The notes beneath the pieces were generated by a model that saw only the letters and a program-made list of their open reading frames with translations, was not told the origin of the DNA and ran no database searches. This document shows positions 8,638 to 17,483 of a stretch of DNA of 64,000 nucleotides, piece by piece (position 1 is the first letter of the stretch; every line of letters begins with the position of its first letter). The stretch lies in the NCBI RefSeq assembly GCF_001866665.1, contig NZ_MLYO01000009.1, forward strand, positions 186,001-250,000, written 5' to 3'. This DNA is from Streptomyces monashensis. GTDB taxonomy: Bacteria > Actinomycetota > Actinomycetes > Streptomycetales > Streptomycetaceae. A program made the position numbers and the translations under genes.

Positions 8638-9690
8638 TCAGGACGCCGGCGGGGCGGTGCTGTCCCGGACCACCAGTGACGTGGCGATGTCGAGCCTTGT
8701 CTGCGGCACGTCCTCGCCGCTGCCGAGAGCGAGGGCGAGTTCCGCGGCCGCCCTGGCCATGGCCGTCAGCGGCTGGCGCACCGTCGTCAACGGCGGGTCC
8801 ATCCACGCTGCGACGGGAAGGTCGTCGAAACTCGCCACACTCAGGTCCCGGGGGATCGACAGGCCGAGTTCCCGGGCGGCCTGATAGAGCCCGATGGCCT
8901 GCATGTCGCTGGCGGTGAACACTGCGGTGGGCCGGTCCGGACGGGACAGCAGCTCACGCGCCGCCGCGTATCCGTCCTCACGGGTCAGCTCGGTGCGAAG
9001 GAACAGATCCGGCTCCCGCCCGAGGCCCGCCTCCTGAAGCGCGGAGGTGTACCCGGCCACCCGGGCGACGCAGAACGAGTGGTCGGGCCCGCTGATCATG
9101 CCGATGCGCCGATGTCCCAGGTCTGCCAGATGCCCGACCGCGGCCCGTGCCCCCTTCCAGTGCGTCGCGCTCACGAACGGCACGTCCTCGGCAAGCTCCT
9201 CGGCCGGGTCGAACACGACGAAGGGGATTCCCTGGGCCCGCAGTTGCTCCCGCTGGCCCTCCCGCAGGAACGTGACCGACAGCACGTCCTGCCCGCGCTG
9301 CCCCCCGCTGTCATCGAGGTACACCGCGGTCGCCCGGTCGAAACCGAGCTCCGAGAACACCACCCCGACGCGGTTCTCCCTGGCGACGCGTTCCACACCG
9401 CGGAGGATCTCCGCCCCCCACATGTGCACCAGCTCCGGGAACAGGATCTCCACGATGTCGCCCTGGTCACCCCCGGCCGAAGGCTCGCGGTGAGCGTGCT
9501 CTCTGATCAGCTCCCCGAACCGTCTCCGGCCGCGGTCCCAGGTCCGGGAACCGTCCTCGAGCACCGAGAGCGGGAGCACCGGCACGCCGTCCATGGGCTC
9601 GGGTATGTAGGCGATGGTCGGCCACGGCGGATCCACGAGGCGCGAGCGCTCGTGACCGACCGGGGCACCTGCGGGTTGAGTATCAGTCAC
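8638..9690 (-). CDS. LacI paralogue with eroded DNA-binding domain
   Basis: The 350-residue protein aligns along its whole sensor domain with the adjacent LacI (shared GVERVAR.NRVGV, GHRRI, PDRPTAVFTA, SFDDLP.AAW, PPLTTV.QPL). At the N-terminus the alignment continues from PTIAYI, but the helix-turn-helix has been replaced: PEPMDGVPVLPLSVLEDG stands where the neighbour has AESAGVSIPTVSKVLNG. The two prolines and the loss of the recognition-helix residues should prevent normal operator binding. The frame remains open with no internal stop. The GTG start at 9690 has AGGA about 10 nt upstream. It may be a sensor-only protein forming heterodimers with the neighbour, or an early pseudogene after a tandem duplication. 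Confidence 0.8.
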   Translation of the reverse strand: MTDTQPAGAPVGHERSRLVDPPWPTIAYIPEPMDGVPVLPLSVLEDGSRTWDRGRRRFGELIREHAHREPSAGGDQGDIVEILFPELVHMWGAEILRGVERVARENRVGVVFSELGFDRATAVYLDDSGGQRGQDVLSVTFLREGQREQLRAQGIPFVVFDPAEELAEDVPFVSATHWKGARAAVGHLADLGHRRIGMISGPDHSFCVARVAGYTSALQEAGLGREPDLFLRTELTREDGYAAARELLSRPDRPTAVFTASDMQAIGLYQAARELGLSIPRDLSVASFDDLPVAAWMDPPLTTVRQPLTAMARAAAELALALGSGEDVPQTRLDIATSLVVRDSTAPPAS

Positions 9691-9905
9691 AGCAGCAATT
9701 CCTGTTCACCGTGGCCTGGCCGCCCCTGTCCGGCCAAGAAGCCTGTGCAGGAGCCCTGGGACACAGGCTATTCACCAAGTCCTCCGTGCAACAGCTCCCC
9801 GGACAAAGCGCTCCGCCCGGACACACACAGGGGGCGGGCTCGGCTCTGCCCCGGCGGTTCCGCGGGCGGGGGGGGGACGGAAGTCGCCGTCCCCACGCCG
9901 TCGGG

Positions 9906-10510
9906 CGCGCTGTCCCATGTATCGCTGGCCTGCCGGCGGAATCGCCTTGTCGTTGAGCGTGACGAGGTCCCAGGACGGGATGGTCTTCCACGCCGGATCG
10001 CCGGACGGCTCGGTGCCAGCGGTGTAGGACAGGGGCCTCTGCGTCGAGGGCATCACCGAGGCCTCGGAGGCGGACACGTCGACGGCGAACACCTCCCTGA
10101 AGCCCTGAGGTTTGATGGAGATGTCTGCGTCCTGGCCGCCCGGCGCCGACGGGTTCGGGACCGGGCGGGCGACAGTCGTGTCGGGGCCGAGCAGCGAACC
10201 CGGATACTTCTGCGGATCGAGTACGGTCGCGATGCTCTCCCCCTTGTCGGGGACGAATGCCTCCACGTACACCCGTGCCTTGACATTGCCGACTCCACGC
10301 GCCGAGTTGGTGTGACCGCGCCGCCGTAGGAGTGCCCGACAAGCACGACCGGTTCGTCGATCGTCCGCGGGACCGAGCGAATGTCGTCGGCGTCGCCGGT
10401 GAGACCGCGGAGCGGATTCGCCGCAGCGACGACCGGATGTCCGAGGCGCTGGAGATCCGCGATATCCGTGCTCCAGCCGCTGGAATCGACGAAAGCGCCA
10501 CCAGCCCGGC
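9906..10510 (-). pseudogene. alpha/beta hydrolase, frameshifted and 5'-truncated
   Basis: Pieces of one hydrolase are spread over two frames. The first piece (about 10318-10510) reads GAFVDSSGWSTDIADLQRLG and on to VVLVGHSYGGAV, containing the GxSxG nucleophile elbow. The second (about 9906-10310) reads NVKARVYVEAFVPDKGES, then FREVFAVDVSA and AIPPAGQRYMGQRA. A small indel near 10310-10318 separates them, and the C-terminal His region is lost in a G-run near 9866-9877. No start codon is seen upstream of GAFVDSS. Intact relatives are single-domain hydrolases of about 230-270 residues. This copy should be inactive. Confidence 0.75.
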
Positions 10511-10764
10511 GTGCGGGACACGGCCAGACCGGAGGCGATGGCCGCGGACCACACCTCCACCCCGATCTCGCGGCACTCGGACAACAGTGCTCGCAGCCGC
10601 GTGGGATCGGTGACGGTCAGCCCTGTGTACGCCAGCAGGCCTTGCGCTATGACCTGCTCGGTCAGCTGGGGGCTGACGTGCGCAAGCAGCCCCGCGGCGG
10701 TCAGTATCCGACGGTGAAACGCCGGTTGAGGTACCGGAGGTTCTCGGCCCGGACGGCAAGCGGC

Positions 10765-11694
10765 TCAGCGAGTGAACAGCTGGGGGTTCTTGCGGACGAA
10801 ATCGGCTACTCCTGCAGCGGACCGCCCGGTGACCTCTGCCATGCCGTCTGCCTGGCGGTCATAGCGGCCCGCCACGTGCAGGCGAGCCATGGTGGAGATG
10901 TGCTGGAAGACGTGGTCCGGCAGTCCCAGCGCGCCGAGATCGTTGTCGAGCCATTCCTGCAACGGGACGTCGGTGTAGCCGACCGTGCGGTGCAAAGCAC
11001 CGGAAATTTCCGCGGCCAAAGCGGCGATGTCCTGTGATCGAGGACCGGTCAGCTCATAGATCCGGCCGATGTGCCGGGCCGGGTCGGCCAGAATCTCCTC
11101 GACGACCGCGGCAACGTCACCGGCGGCGATCGGGGAGGTTTTCGCCTCACCGAAGGGCCACCTGATGGTGCCGTCCTTGGCGATCGAGGAAATCGCCGTC
11201 TGGAAGAGCGGGTTCTCCAGGAAGACGGTGGGCCTGACCTGGACCACGGGCAGGCCCGACCAGTCGAGTACCTGCTCGACCAGCCACTGCTGTCGATGCT
11301 GATGCGACTCGGAGCCGCTGGTGGCGTCCATCTCGGAGACGGTCAGTTGCGACATGTTCACGAACGCCTCCAGCCCTCCATAGGCGCGCGCAACCGCGGC
11401 TGTGGTCACGGCGGCCAGCAGATACTGTGCCGACACGGCCATGCCGAAATACACCCGCCCGCAGCCGTCGAGGGCGTCGGCGACATCACGGGCACGCGTC
11501 AGATCTCCCACCACGACTTCGGCGCCCATGGCGCGCAGCGCCTGGGCACGGTGGTCGTCCCGGCGCACCAGAGCACGGACCTGGAGGCCCCGGCGCCGAA
11601 GGCCTTGGACCACGGTCCTGCCGACGGCCCCCACGCTGCCCGCAGCACCGGTCACCAGAATGGGCCGCACGCCTGCTTCCGCGCTGTCGTCCAC
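10765..11694 (-). CDS. NmrA-like NAD(P)-binding protein (atypical SDR)
   Basis: The 309-residue product has an N-terminal Rossmann fold with ILVTGAAGSVGAVGRTVV, an Arg that could select NADPH (LVRRDD), and the GDLTRARDV segment typical of NmrA/HSCARG proteins. The classical YxxxK catalytic pair is absent, so it may be a redox-sensing or quinone-reductase-like protein rather than a dehydrogenase. GTG 11694 is chosen as a plausible start; the frame is open to a further start at 11757. It has no clear operon partner: the hydrolase remnant lies downstream and a 370-bp gap upstream. A second NmrA-like gene occurs at 45235. Confidence 0.8.
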   Translation of the reverse strand: MDDSAEAGVRPILVTGAAGSVGAVGRTVVQGLRRRGLQVRALVRRDDHRAQALRAMGAEVVVGDLTRARDVADALDGCGRVYFGMAVSAQYLLAAVTTAAVARAYGGLEAFVNMSQLTVSEMDATSGSESHQHRQQWLVEQVLDWSGLPVVQVRPTVFLENPLFQTAISSIAKDGTIRWPFGEAKTSPIAAGDVAAVVEEILADPARHIGRIYELTGPRSQDIAALAAEISGALHRTVGYTDVPLQEWLDNDLGALGLPDHVFQHISTMARLHVAGRYDRQADGMAEVTGRSAAGVADFVRKNPQLFTR

Positions 11695-12067
11695 GGAAGC
11701 AGCCTGCGGCCCGCACGACCAGGGCGCAACCGGGGTGACGTCCAGCCCTCGGACCACCCCAGGGAACGCTGCTCCTGAGACGATCGAATCCTCGCGGGCA
11801 GAGACCAGGGTGTGTCCCGCTCCGCGCTGACCAATGATGGCTCTCCGCCGACTCGCCGGAAGCCCGGCCGTGGAGCCCCGACCCGATCCTCAGGACCTGA
11901 GCATTGACGACCTCGGGGACGGCTGGAGCGATCAGACGATCTTCCAGATGATCGCGTCGTTGATGCCTGGGGCCCGGGCGGTACTGCGCCGGGTCACCGA
12001 GGTGGGCGGGAGCGCCTTCCATCCCACAACCGAGGATCACTCCGACGCGGTTGCGGTCCCGCGAGGC
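11695..12067. other. intergenic region, no recognised gene
   Basis: Short open frames on both strands show no family motif or strong ribosome-binding site. The region separates the NmrA-like gene from the end of the P450 operon and probably holds the NmrA promoter. Confidence 0.4.
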
Positions 12068-13276
12068 TCAGGCCGTGAGGCCCTCCATCGCCACGGGAAG
12101 GTGGCGTGGGCCGCGCAGTACGGCGTTGGCGCGGTACGGCGGCGGGTCCTCCAGCAGCCCGGAGAACTTCACCCGGCGGAACAGTTCGGGCACGGCCAGA
12201 TGCAGTTCTATGCGGGCGAGAGAGGCGCCGAAGCAGTAGTGGATGCCGGTGTAGAAACCCAGGTGCTCGTTGTCCCTGCGGTCGGGGTCGAACCGGTCGG
12301 GGTCCTTGAAGCGTTTGGGGTCGCGGTTGGCCGCGGCCAGCATGAGCCAGACCGGCGAGCCCTTGGGAATGGTGGTATCGGCGACGTCGATGTCGGCCAG
12401 GGCGGTGGTCCACGGGACGAACTGGACCGGGGGCTCGTAGCGCAGCACTTCCTCGATGAGGGGGACGGCCAGGTCCGGATCCTTCTGGAACCGGTCGAGG
12501 ACGTCGGGGTGGCGCAGCAGCGTGAGGGTGGTGTTGGTGATCGCGTTGACGGTGGTCTCGTGGCCGGCGACCAGGAGCAGCACGGCGGTGGCCTCCAGGT
12601 CCGCCGACGTCATGGCGGGGGCCAGCGCGCTGAGGATGCCGGAGCCCGGGTGGCGGCGTTTGGTCTCGATGAGGTCGGACAGGTAGGCACCCAGTTCCTG
12701 GCGCGCCCGCTGCCCCTTTTCCTGGCCGCTGTCGTCGCCGGGGCGGGGATCGAGCGCCGAAGCCAGGGCGTCGGCCCAGCCGTGGAAGCGCGGTTCGTCC
12801 TCGCGTGGCACGCCGAGGACCTTGCAGATGGCGGTGACGGGAAGGGGGTAGGCGAAGTCGTCGACGATGTCGACCTGGTCCTTGCCCTCGAAGGCGTCGA
12901 GCAACTCGGTGACGACCTTGGTCAGTTCTGCGCGCAGGCCGTCGAGGAATCCGGGGCTGTGCGGGGGCCCGAACGGCCGGTTGACGGTGTCGCGGAGCCG
13001 GTCGTGCACGGGTGGGTCGGTGAAGATGAAGCTGGGCGGCAGGCCGGTCTCCGGGTCCGGTTGTCCGGTGCGGGCGTAGCCGGCAGGGCGGTTGCTCGTG
13101 TCGTTGCTCAGCCGCGGGTCGTTGGCCAGGCTCCGCACCTCGTAGTAGGTGCTGACCAGGTAGGTGCCGTCGTCCTCCCGCCTGACCGGTTGCTTGCGCA
13201 GTTCCGCGTAGAGCGGGTAGGGATCGGCCCGGTTGGCGTAGTCGGTGATCTGCGCGGCGATGGTGCCGGACGTCAT
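12068..13276 (-). CDS. cytochrome P450
   Basis: The 402-residue soluble bacterial P450 has the oxygen-activating I-helix motif AGHETTVN, the K-helix ExxR (EEVLRYEPPVQF), and the heme loop FYTGIHYCFGASLAR with axial Cys348. The loop departs from the usual FGxGxHxCxG because Tyr-Thr replaces Gly at the start. It is the last gene of a three-gene operon after ferredoxin and ferredoxin reductase, with 39 nt between the reductase stop and the P450 start, so it has a dedicated electron-transfer chain. The substrate cannot be deduced. No terpene or polyketide gene lies nearby, which argues for catabolism or detoxification rather than natural-product tailoring. Confidence 0.95.
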   Translation of the reverse strand: MTSGTIAAQITDYANRADPYPLYAELRKQPVRREDDGTYLVSTYYEVRSLANDPRLSNDTSNRPAGYARTGQPDPETGLPPSFIFTDPPVHDRLRDTVNRPFGPPHSPGFLDGLRAELTKVVTELLDAFEGKDQVDIVDDFAYPLPVTAICKVLGVPREDEPRFHGWADALASALDPRPGDDSGQEKGQRARQELGAYLSDLIETKRRHPGSGILSALAPAMTSADLEATAVLLLVAGHETTVNAITNTTLTLLRHPDVLDRFQKDPDLAVPLIEEVLRYEPPVQFVPWTTALADIDVADTTIPKGSPVWLMLAAANRDPKRFKDPDRFDPDRRDNEHLGFYTGIHYCFGASLARIELHLAVPELFRRVKFSGLLEDPPPYRANAVLRGPRHLPVAMEGLTA

Positions 13277-13315
13277 GGTGTCTCCTGAGGGCTCCGGGCG
13301 GTGCAGGGCCGGTGA

Positions 13316-14710
13316 TCAGGCATGTGCCGGAACGAACGCGACACGCCGCTCGCTCGGCGAGTGACCCGTCAGCGTGACCGTGGCGCCGTGGGTGGGCAGA
13401 TGGGGGTCGGGGAAGGCCGGGTCGACCGGATGCAGCGTCTCGGTCCGGCGGTCGACCGTGCGGTACTCCGGGGGGAACGGCGCGCCGGCCGCGATCTGCT
13501 GCTCGTAGAACCCCAGCCACTTGGCCCCGTCGAAGGACGCCGCGGCGATGACGCGGCCGCGGTACCCGTACACCGCGACGAACCGCTCCTCGGCGAGTGC
13601 CCCCTGGGCGACGACCAACTGGTCGCCCAGCGAGGGCACGCCCACCGACTTGATGTTGACGCCGAACTGGGAGGACCAGAACATCGGCAGCCACAGGTGC
13701 GGACGGCGATCCGGACCCGCACAGATCATGTTGTGGGCGGCGATCTCGGCCTGTTCGACCGCGTTGCCCCAGTGCTCCAGCGCCAGGAACTGGTAGTCGA
13801 ACAGCGGGTGGGGGCTGCGGGCGACGTCACCGGCGGCGTAGATGTCGTCGGTCACGATGCCGTTGACGTCGAACACCCGGCACCCGGCGTCGCACGCGAT
13901 CCCCCGAGGACCTGCGGCCACCCCCGACCCGGCGAGCCATTCCGTGTTCCGCAGGGCACCCAGCGAGACGACCGCCACCTCCACGTCGATCGCCGAACCG
14001 TCGGACAGATGGGCCCGCTTGAGCCGCCCCACATCGTCACCCTCCAGGGCGGTGACGCTGACGCCGCAGCGCAGGTCGACCCCGTGCGCCCGCTGCAGCC
14101 GCTCCGCGACCGCGCCGACCACCCCGCCGAGCGCGCCCACCAGCGGTGCCGGGCCGCGTTCGGCGACCGTGACCTCGAGGCCCAACTCCCGGCAGGCGGA
14201 GGCGACCTCGGAGCCCGTGAAACCGGCGCCGATCACCAGCACCCGGGACACGCCACCGGTCAGCTTGCGGTGCAGGCGGGCGGAGTCGTCGCGGGTACGC
14301 AGCCCGAACACCCCGTCCAGCGCGGCCTCTTCCGGGTGGAACCAGGGCCGCGCTCTGGTCCCGGTGGTGATCAGCAGGCGGTCGTAGGGGACGGTGTCGC
14401 CGTTCGCCAGGCGTACCTGTTTGGCGGCCCGGTCCAGGCTCTCGGCGGCGACGCCCAGACGCCAGTCGGCGTCGATGTCGCGCCGCCGCGGCAGCGCGGT
14501 GTCCTCGGGCCGGGCGCGCCCGAGCAGTGCCTGCTTGGACAACGGCGGCCGGTCGTAGGGTTCGTACGGCTCGTCGCCGATCATGGTCAGCGATCCGGTG
14601 AATCCCTTGTCGCGCAAGGTCTCCGCCGCGCGCAGACCGGCCAGCGAGGCACCGACGACGACGATGCGGCCCTGGCGCCGCAGGGCCTGGACGTCCGTGT
14701 CAGCCGACAT
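13316..14710 (-). CDS. NAD(P)H:ferredoxin reductase (FAD), P450 partner
   Basis: The 464-residue flavoprotein of the putidaredoxin-reductase type moves electrons from NAD(P)H through FAD to the adjacent ferredoxin. It has an FAD-binding VVVGASLAGLRAAETL near residue 20, an NAD-binding VLVIGAGFTGSEVAS, and the second FAD motif IYAAGDVARSPHP. The C-terminal region has the usual reductase dimer fold plus about 50 extra residues. The ATG at 14710 overlaps the end of the ferredoxin gene by 11 nt, which indicates translational coupling. The open frame extends upstream of this ATG, but that is the ferredoxin region read out of frame. Confidence 0.94.
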   Translation of the reverse strand: MSADTDVQALRRQGRIVVVGASLAGLRAAETLRDKGFTGSLTMIGDEPYEPYDRPPLSKQALLGRARPEDTALPRRRDIDADWRLGVAAESLDRAAKQVRLANGDTVPYDRLLITTGTRARPWFHPEEAALDGVFGLRTRDDSARLHRKLTGGVSRVLVIGAGFTGSEVASACRELGLEVTVAERGPAPLVGALGGVVGAVAERLQRAHGVDLRCGVSVTALEGDDVGRLKRAHLSDGSAIDVEVAVVSLGALRNTEWLAGSGVAAGPRGIACDAGCRVFDVNGIVTDDIYAAGDVARSPHPLFDYQFLALEHWGNAVEQAEIAAHNMICAGPDRRPHLWLPMFWSSQFGVNIKSVGVPSLGDQLVVAQGALAEERFVAVYGYRGRVIAAASFDGAKWLGFYEQQIAAGAPFPPEYRTVDRRTETLHPVDPAFPDPHLPTHGATVTLTGHSPSERRVAFVPAHA

Positions 14711-14927
14711 GGGGCTCCACACCCTTCGTCGGCTCGTCGGAGTAGTCCACGAGGATGGCCTGGACCGGGCAGGCGGCAGCGGCCTTCTCCACCCGGTCGC
14801 GTTGTGCCTCGTCGAAGCGTGGGGAGAACAGCAGTGCTTCCTCGCCGTGGAGGGAGAAGACGTCCGGGGCGAGGAAGACGCACTGGGCGAATCCCTGGCA
14901 CCGGTTGAGATCGACGACAAGCCTCAT
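14700..14927 (-). CDS. [3Fe-4S] ferredoxin, P450 partner
   Basis: This 75-residue ferredoxin has three ligating cysteines, Cys10, Cys16 and Cys53 (in ACPVQAI). Phe13 takes the place of the fourth, the pattern of single-cluster [3Fe-4S] ferredoxins that feed actinobacterial P450s. APDVF after the second Cys is typical. It is the first gene of the ferredoxin/reductase/P450 operon, and its stop codon overlaps the reductase start. The start is ATG 14927 with a purine-rich GGGAGCGGG upstream. Confidence 0.92.
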   Translation of the reverse strand: MRLVVDLNRCQGFAQCVFLAPDVFSLHGEEALLFSPRFDEAQRDRVEKAAAACPVQAILVDYSDEPTKGVEPHVG

Positions 14928-15354
14928 CTGGAACCCGCTCCCTGATCAGGCCACGGTCCCCCGGTGCGTCCGCGGTCCACGCCCCAAGCTCCGCAGCCTT
15001 TGCGCTCGGTCCACACGATCGGTCGGCATGCCTCTCCTTCAGCATCGGCTTCTTCCGAGCGGTCGGCAAACGGGAAACGGCGGCTCGGGAAGCCGTCCCT
15101 CGGTCGATGGGGATCGGTTGGTTCCTACTGCCCAGACACGGTTTCGCTCATGGTGAGGGCCGGATACGGCGTCTTGTGCCCGCTCTGCGGTCGAGGCGTG
15201 TGCACCAGGGCCTCGATGATCCCCGTCGCGGCGAAGCCGCGACAGTGCCGGCCGGTGCCGTCGAACCGGTCCAGGGCGATCCGGAGAAGGCGTGGGTGCC
15301 AAGCGAAGATCTCGCTGCGGGACATGCACTCCAGGCGGGTGTATACCGATACGT
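14928..15354. other. intergenic region between divergent ferredoxin and phosphatase genes
   Basis: These 427 bp contain no recognised gene. The region should hold both divergent promoters. The palindromes GTATAC and ATACGTAT lie at about 15341-15355, immediately before the phosphatase start, and could be a -10 region or a regulator site. Confidence 0.4.
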
Positions 15355-16623
15355 ATGGGCGCGGGGCGTGTGCCGGTGGACCGCCTCCCGGAGCAGCAGC
15401 TGGGCCGCAGGCTGGTGGCGATCCCCCTTGCGCTGATCGTCGTGATCACCGTGGTGGACATCCATTCCCCGCCGGACGTCCACCTGGGCCCCTTGCTGGT
15501 GATAGCCCCGGCCCTGACCGCGTCCCTGGCCGGGCCGCGACTGACCGCCCTCGTCGGAGCACTGGCCGTGGCCGCCCAGGTGCTCATCGCCGTGTTCCAC
15601 GGCGGACTGACCACACCCAACCACCTCTCGCAGATCACTGGCTTGACCCTGCTGTCCGCCCTGGTCGTCTTCGTCTGCCACGTGCGCGAGCGGCGCAGCC
15701 GGGAGCTGAACCGGGCGCGGTCGGTGGCCGAGACGGCGCAGCTCGTGCTGCTGCGGCCACCACGCCGCCGGATCGGACCGCTGCGGGTGGCGTGGCTGTA
15801 CCTGGCAGCCGAGGACGAGACCCGTATAGGCGGCGACCTGTTCGCGATCGCCCGCTCCGACCGCGGCACCCGCGTGATCATCGGCGATGTCCGCGGCAAG
15901 GGACTGGCCGCCATCGGCGAGGCATCCATGGTGCTGGGCGCGTTCCGCGAGGGCGCGCACCGCTATGACACCCTGCCCGAACTTGCCGCGGGCCTTGAGG
16001 CGAGCGTCTGCAGAAGCCTGGAAGACGTCGCAGACACCGAGCACGACCGGGGCGAGCACTTCATCACCGCTCTCCTGCTCGACATCCCCGACCACGACGC
16101 ACAGGTCGAGATGATCAACATGGGCCACCCACCGCCCCTGCTGCTGCACGACCACCAGGTCACCGTCCTGCACGCACGGCGCCCGGTACCCCCCTTGGGC
16201 ATGTGCGAACTGTCCGTCCCCAGCCACCGCGCCGACCCCTTCACGTTCGAGGACGGCGACACGCTGCTGCTCTATACCGACGGCGTCATCGAAGCCCGCT
16301 CGCCCAAAGGAGCCTTCTACCCCCTCACCGAGCACGCCGCCTCCGCGCCCACGTCCGGACCCGAAGCCCTGATCCGCTACATCCACCACGACCTGCTGAA
16401 CCACATCGGCCACGAACCCGGAGACGACGCCGCTCTCCTGGCCATCGAACGCTACGGCGCCCACCACCTCCACCGACCGCACACCACGGCCCGCTCCGTC
16501 GACAGCCGCCGTCGACCCGGCTCCGGCTCAAAGCCGGTTGCGGAGGACGACCGCCGCCGGGGGTCTCACGCCGTCCGCCACCACGCGACCGCGCTGGTCG
16601 CAGCCATCAACGAGTGGCTATGA
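15355..16623 (+). CDS. membrane SpoIIE-type PP2C serine phosphatase
   Basis: The 422-residue product has three or four N-terminal membrane helices (about 15-110, including LIVVITVVD and LTLLSALVVFVCHV), a short linker, and a SpoIIE/PP2C domain (about 140-375). Phosphatase motifs are visible: metal-binding GGDLFAI, IGDVRGKGLAA, NMGHPPPLLL, LLYTDGVIEA and GDDAALLAI. Such proteins dephosphorylate anti-anti-sigma factors in partner-switching stress or development pathways. No STAS or anti-sigma gene lies beside it, so its partner must be elsewhere. The basic, low-complexity tail beyond residue 380 is not part of the domain. ATG 15355 is the most likely start. Confidence 0.9.
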   Translation: MGAGRVPVDRLPEQQLGRRLVAIPLALIVVITVVDIHSPPDVHLGPLLVIAPALTASLAGPRLTALVGALAVAAQVLIAVFHGGLTTPNHLSQITGLTLLSALVVFVCHVRERRSRELNRARSVAETAQLVLLRPPRRRIGPLRVAWLYLAAEDETRIGGDLFAIARSDRGTRVIIGDVRGKGLAAIGEASMVLGAFREGAHRYDTLPELAAGLEASVCRSLEDVADTEHDRGEHFITALLLDIPDHDAQVEMINMGHPPPLLLHDHQVTVLHARRPVPPLGMCELSVPSHRADPFTFEDGDTLLLYTDGVIEARSPKGAFYPLTEHAASAPTSGPEALIRYIHHDLLNHIGHEPGDDAALLAIERYGAHHLHRPHTTARSVDSRRRPGSGSKPVAEDDRRRGSHAVRHHATALVAAINEWL

Positions 16624-16740
16624 CCAGCATTCCTGTACTTCGCAGTGAGCTACCGCGACGCGCGCGGCGCGGGGATCAATGCGTGAGTCTCCGTCCGCCG
16701 TCATGCCGGTGTCGCGCCGCCTTGGCGCAGTCATGGCCCA

Positions 16741-17358
16741 TCACAAGATCAGCCCGGCATGCAGGTCGTCCGCGAAGCCAGCCGTGTCCGTGAGCCCGAA
16801 GGCCACGCGCTGGAGCAGGAATCCGTGCAGCAGCCCCATCACCACGCGGGCTGCGCGGTCCGGGTCCATGGCGGCGGGCACTGCGCCCGCGGCCCGGCCG
16901 CGGCGCAGAGCGTCGGCGACAGTGGCGCGGGCCTTTTCGAAGCCCTCCGCGGCCGGGCCGCGTACCTCGTCGTTGCGCAGCACCTCCGCCCACGTCTGCA
17001 CGACGCAGCGCAGCAGTTCCTCCACTGGGACCTCGTGCCCCGCCGCGTCCTGCACCGTCTCGCCGCTGATCGTGTCGAGCGCGGCGGCCACCAGTTCCGC
17101 GACGGACGGGGCGTCCGCGCTCTCGGCCAGCCGCTCGACCGGTTCGAAGATCAGCCGGAACGCGTCGCCCGTGATAGCGAGGATGATCTCCTCCTTGCTG
17201 GTGAAGTAGCGGTAGGGCGCGCCGGCCGAGACGCCTGCCTCCGCGGCGATGTGCGGCATCGAGGTCTGGTGGAACCCGTCTCGGGCGAAGCAACGACGGG
17301 CCGCAGCGACGATCTCCGCACGCTTCGCCTCGCGGCGCTCGGCTGTGATGCGTGGCAT
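16741..17358 (-). CDS. TetR-family repressor
   Basis: The 205-residue regulator has an N-terminal helix-turn-helix (MPHIAAEAGVSAGAPYRYFT) and an all-helical ligand domain. ATG 17358 is chosen over 17373 because AAGGAGG sits 5 nt upstream. It is divergent from the dihydroxyphthalate-decarboxylase-like gene, and the 125-bp shared promoter carries two TGAA/TTCA palindromes that are good operator candidates. It probably represses both genes until an aromatic or related effector binds, by inference. Confidence 0.92.
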   Translation of the reverse strand: MPRITAERREAKRAEIVAAARRCFARDGFHQTSMPHIAAEAGVSAGAPYRYFTSKEEIILAITGDAFRLIFEPVERLAESADAPSVAELVAAALDTISGETVQDAAGHEVPVEELLRCVVQTWAEVLRNDEVRGPAAEGFEKARATVADALRRGRAAGAVPAAMDPDRAARVVMGLLHGFLLQRVAFGLTDTAGFADDLHAGLIL

Positions 17359-17375
17359 GGTCGCCTCCTTCATCG

Positions 17376-17435
17376 TGAATGAACATTCATCTTGACAGCT
17401 CTACCGTTCCGGGAACACCCTAAAGTGAACGTTCA
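17376..17435. promoter_or_regulatory. three inverted repeats in the TetR/decarboxylase-like promoter
   Basis: TGAATGAACATTCA (17376-17389) is a 6+2+6 inverted repeat, and TGAACGTTCA (17426-17435) is a perfect 10-bp palindrome with the same TGAA/TTCA ends. Between them lies GTTCCGGGAAC (17406-17416), a 5+1+5 repeat. The two matching sites are the likely operators of the adjacent TetR protein. Confidence 0.65.
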
Positions 17436-17483
17436 TTTACGGAAGCGGGCCACTCCACGGACTCCCGGAGAGGAGATCGACCG

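Noticed and set aside
12068..14927. P450 operon as part of natural-product biosynthesis
   Set aside because: No core biosynthetic gene is nearby; the operon is complete by itself.
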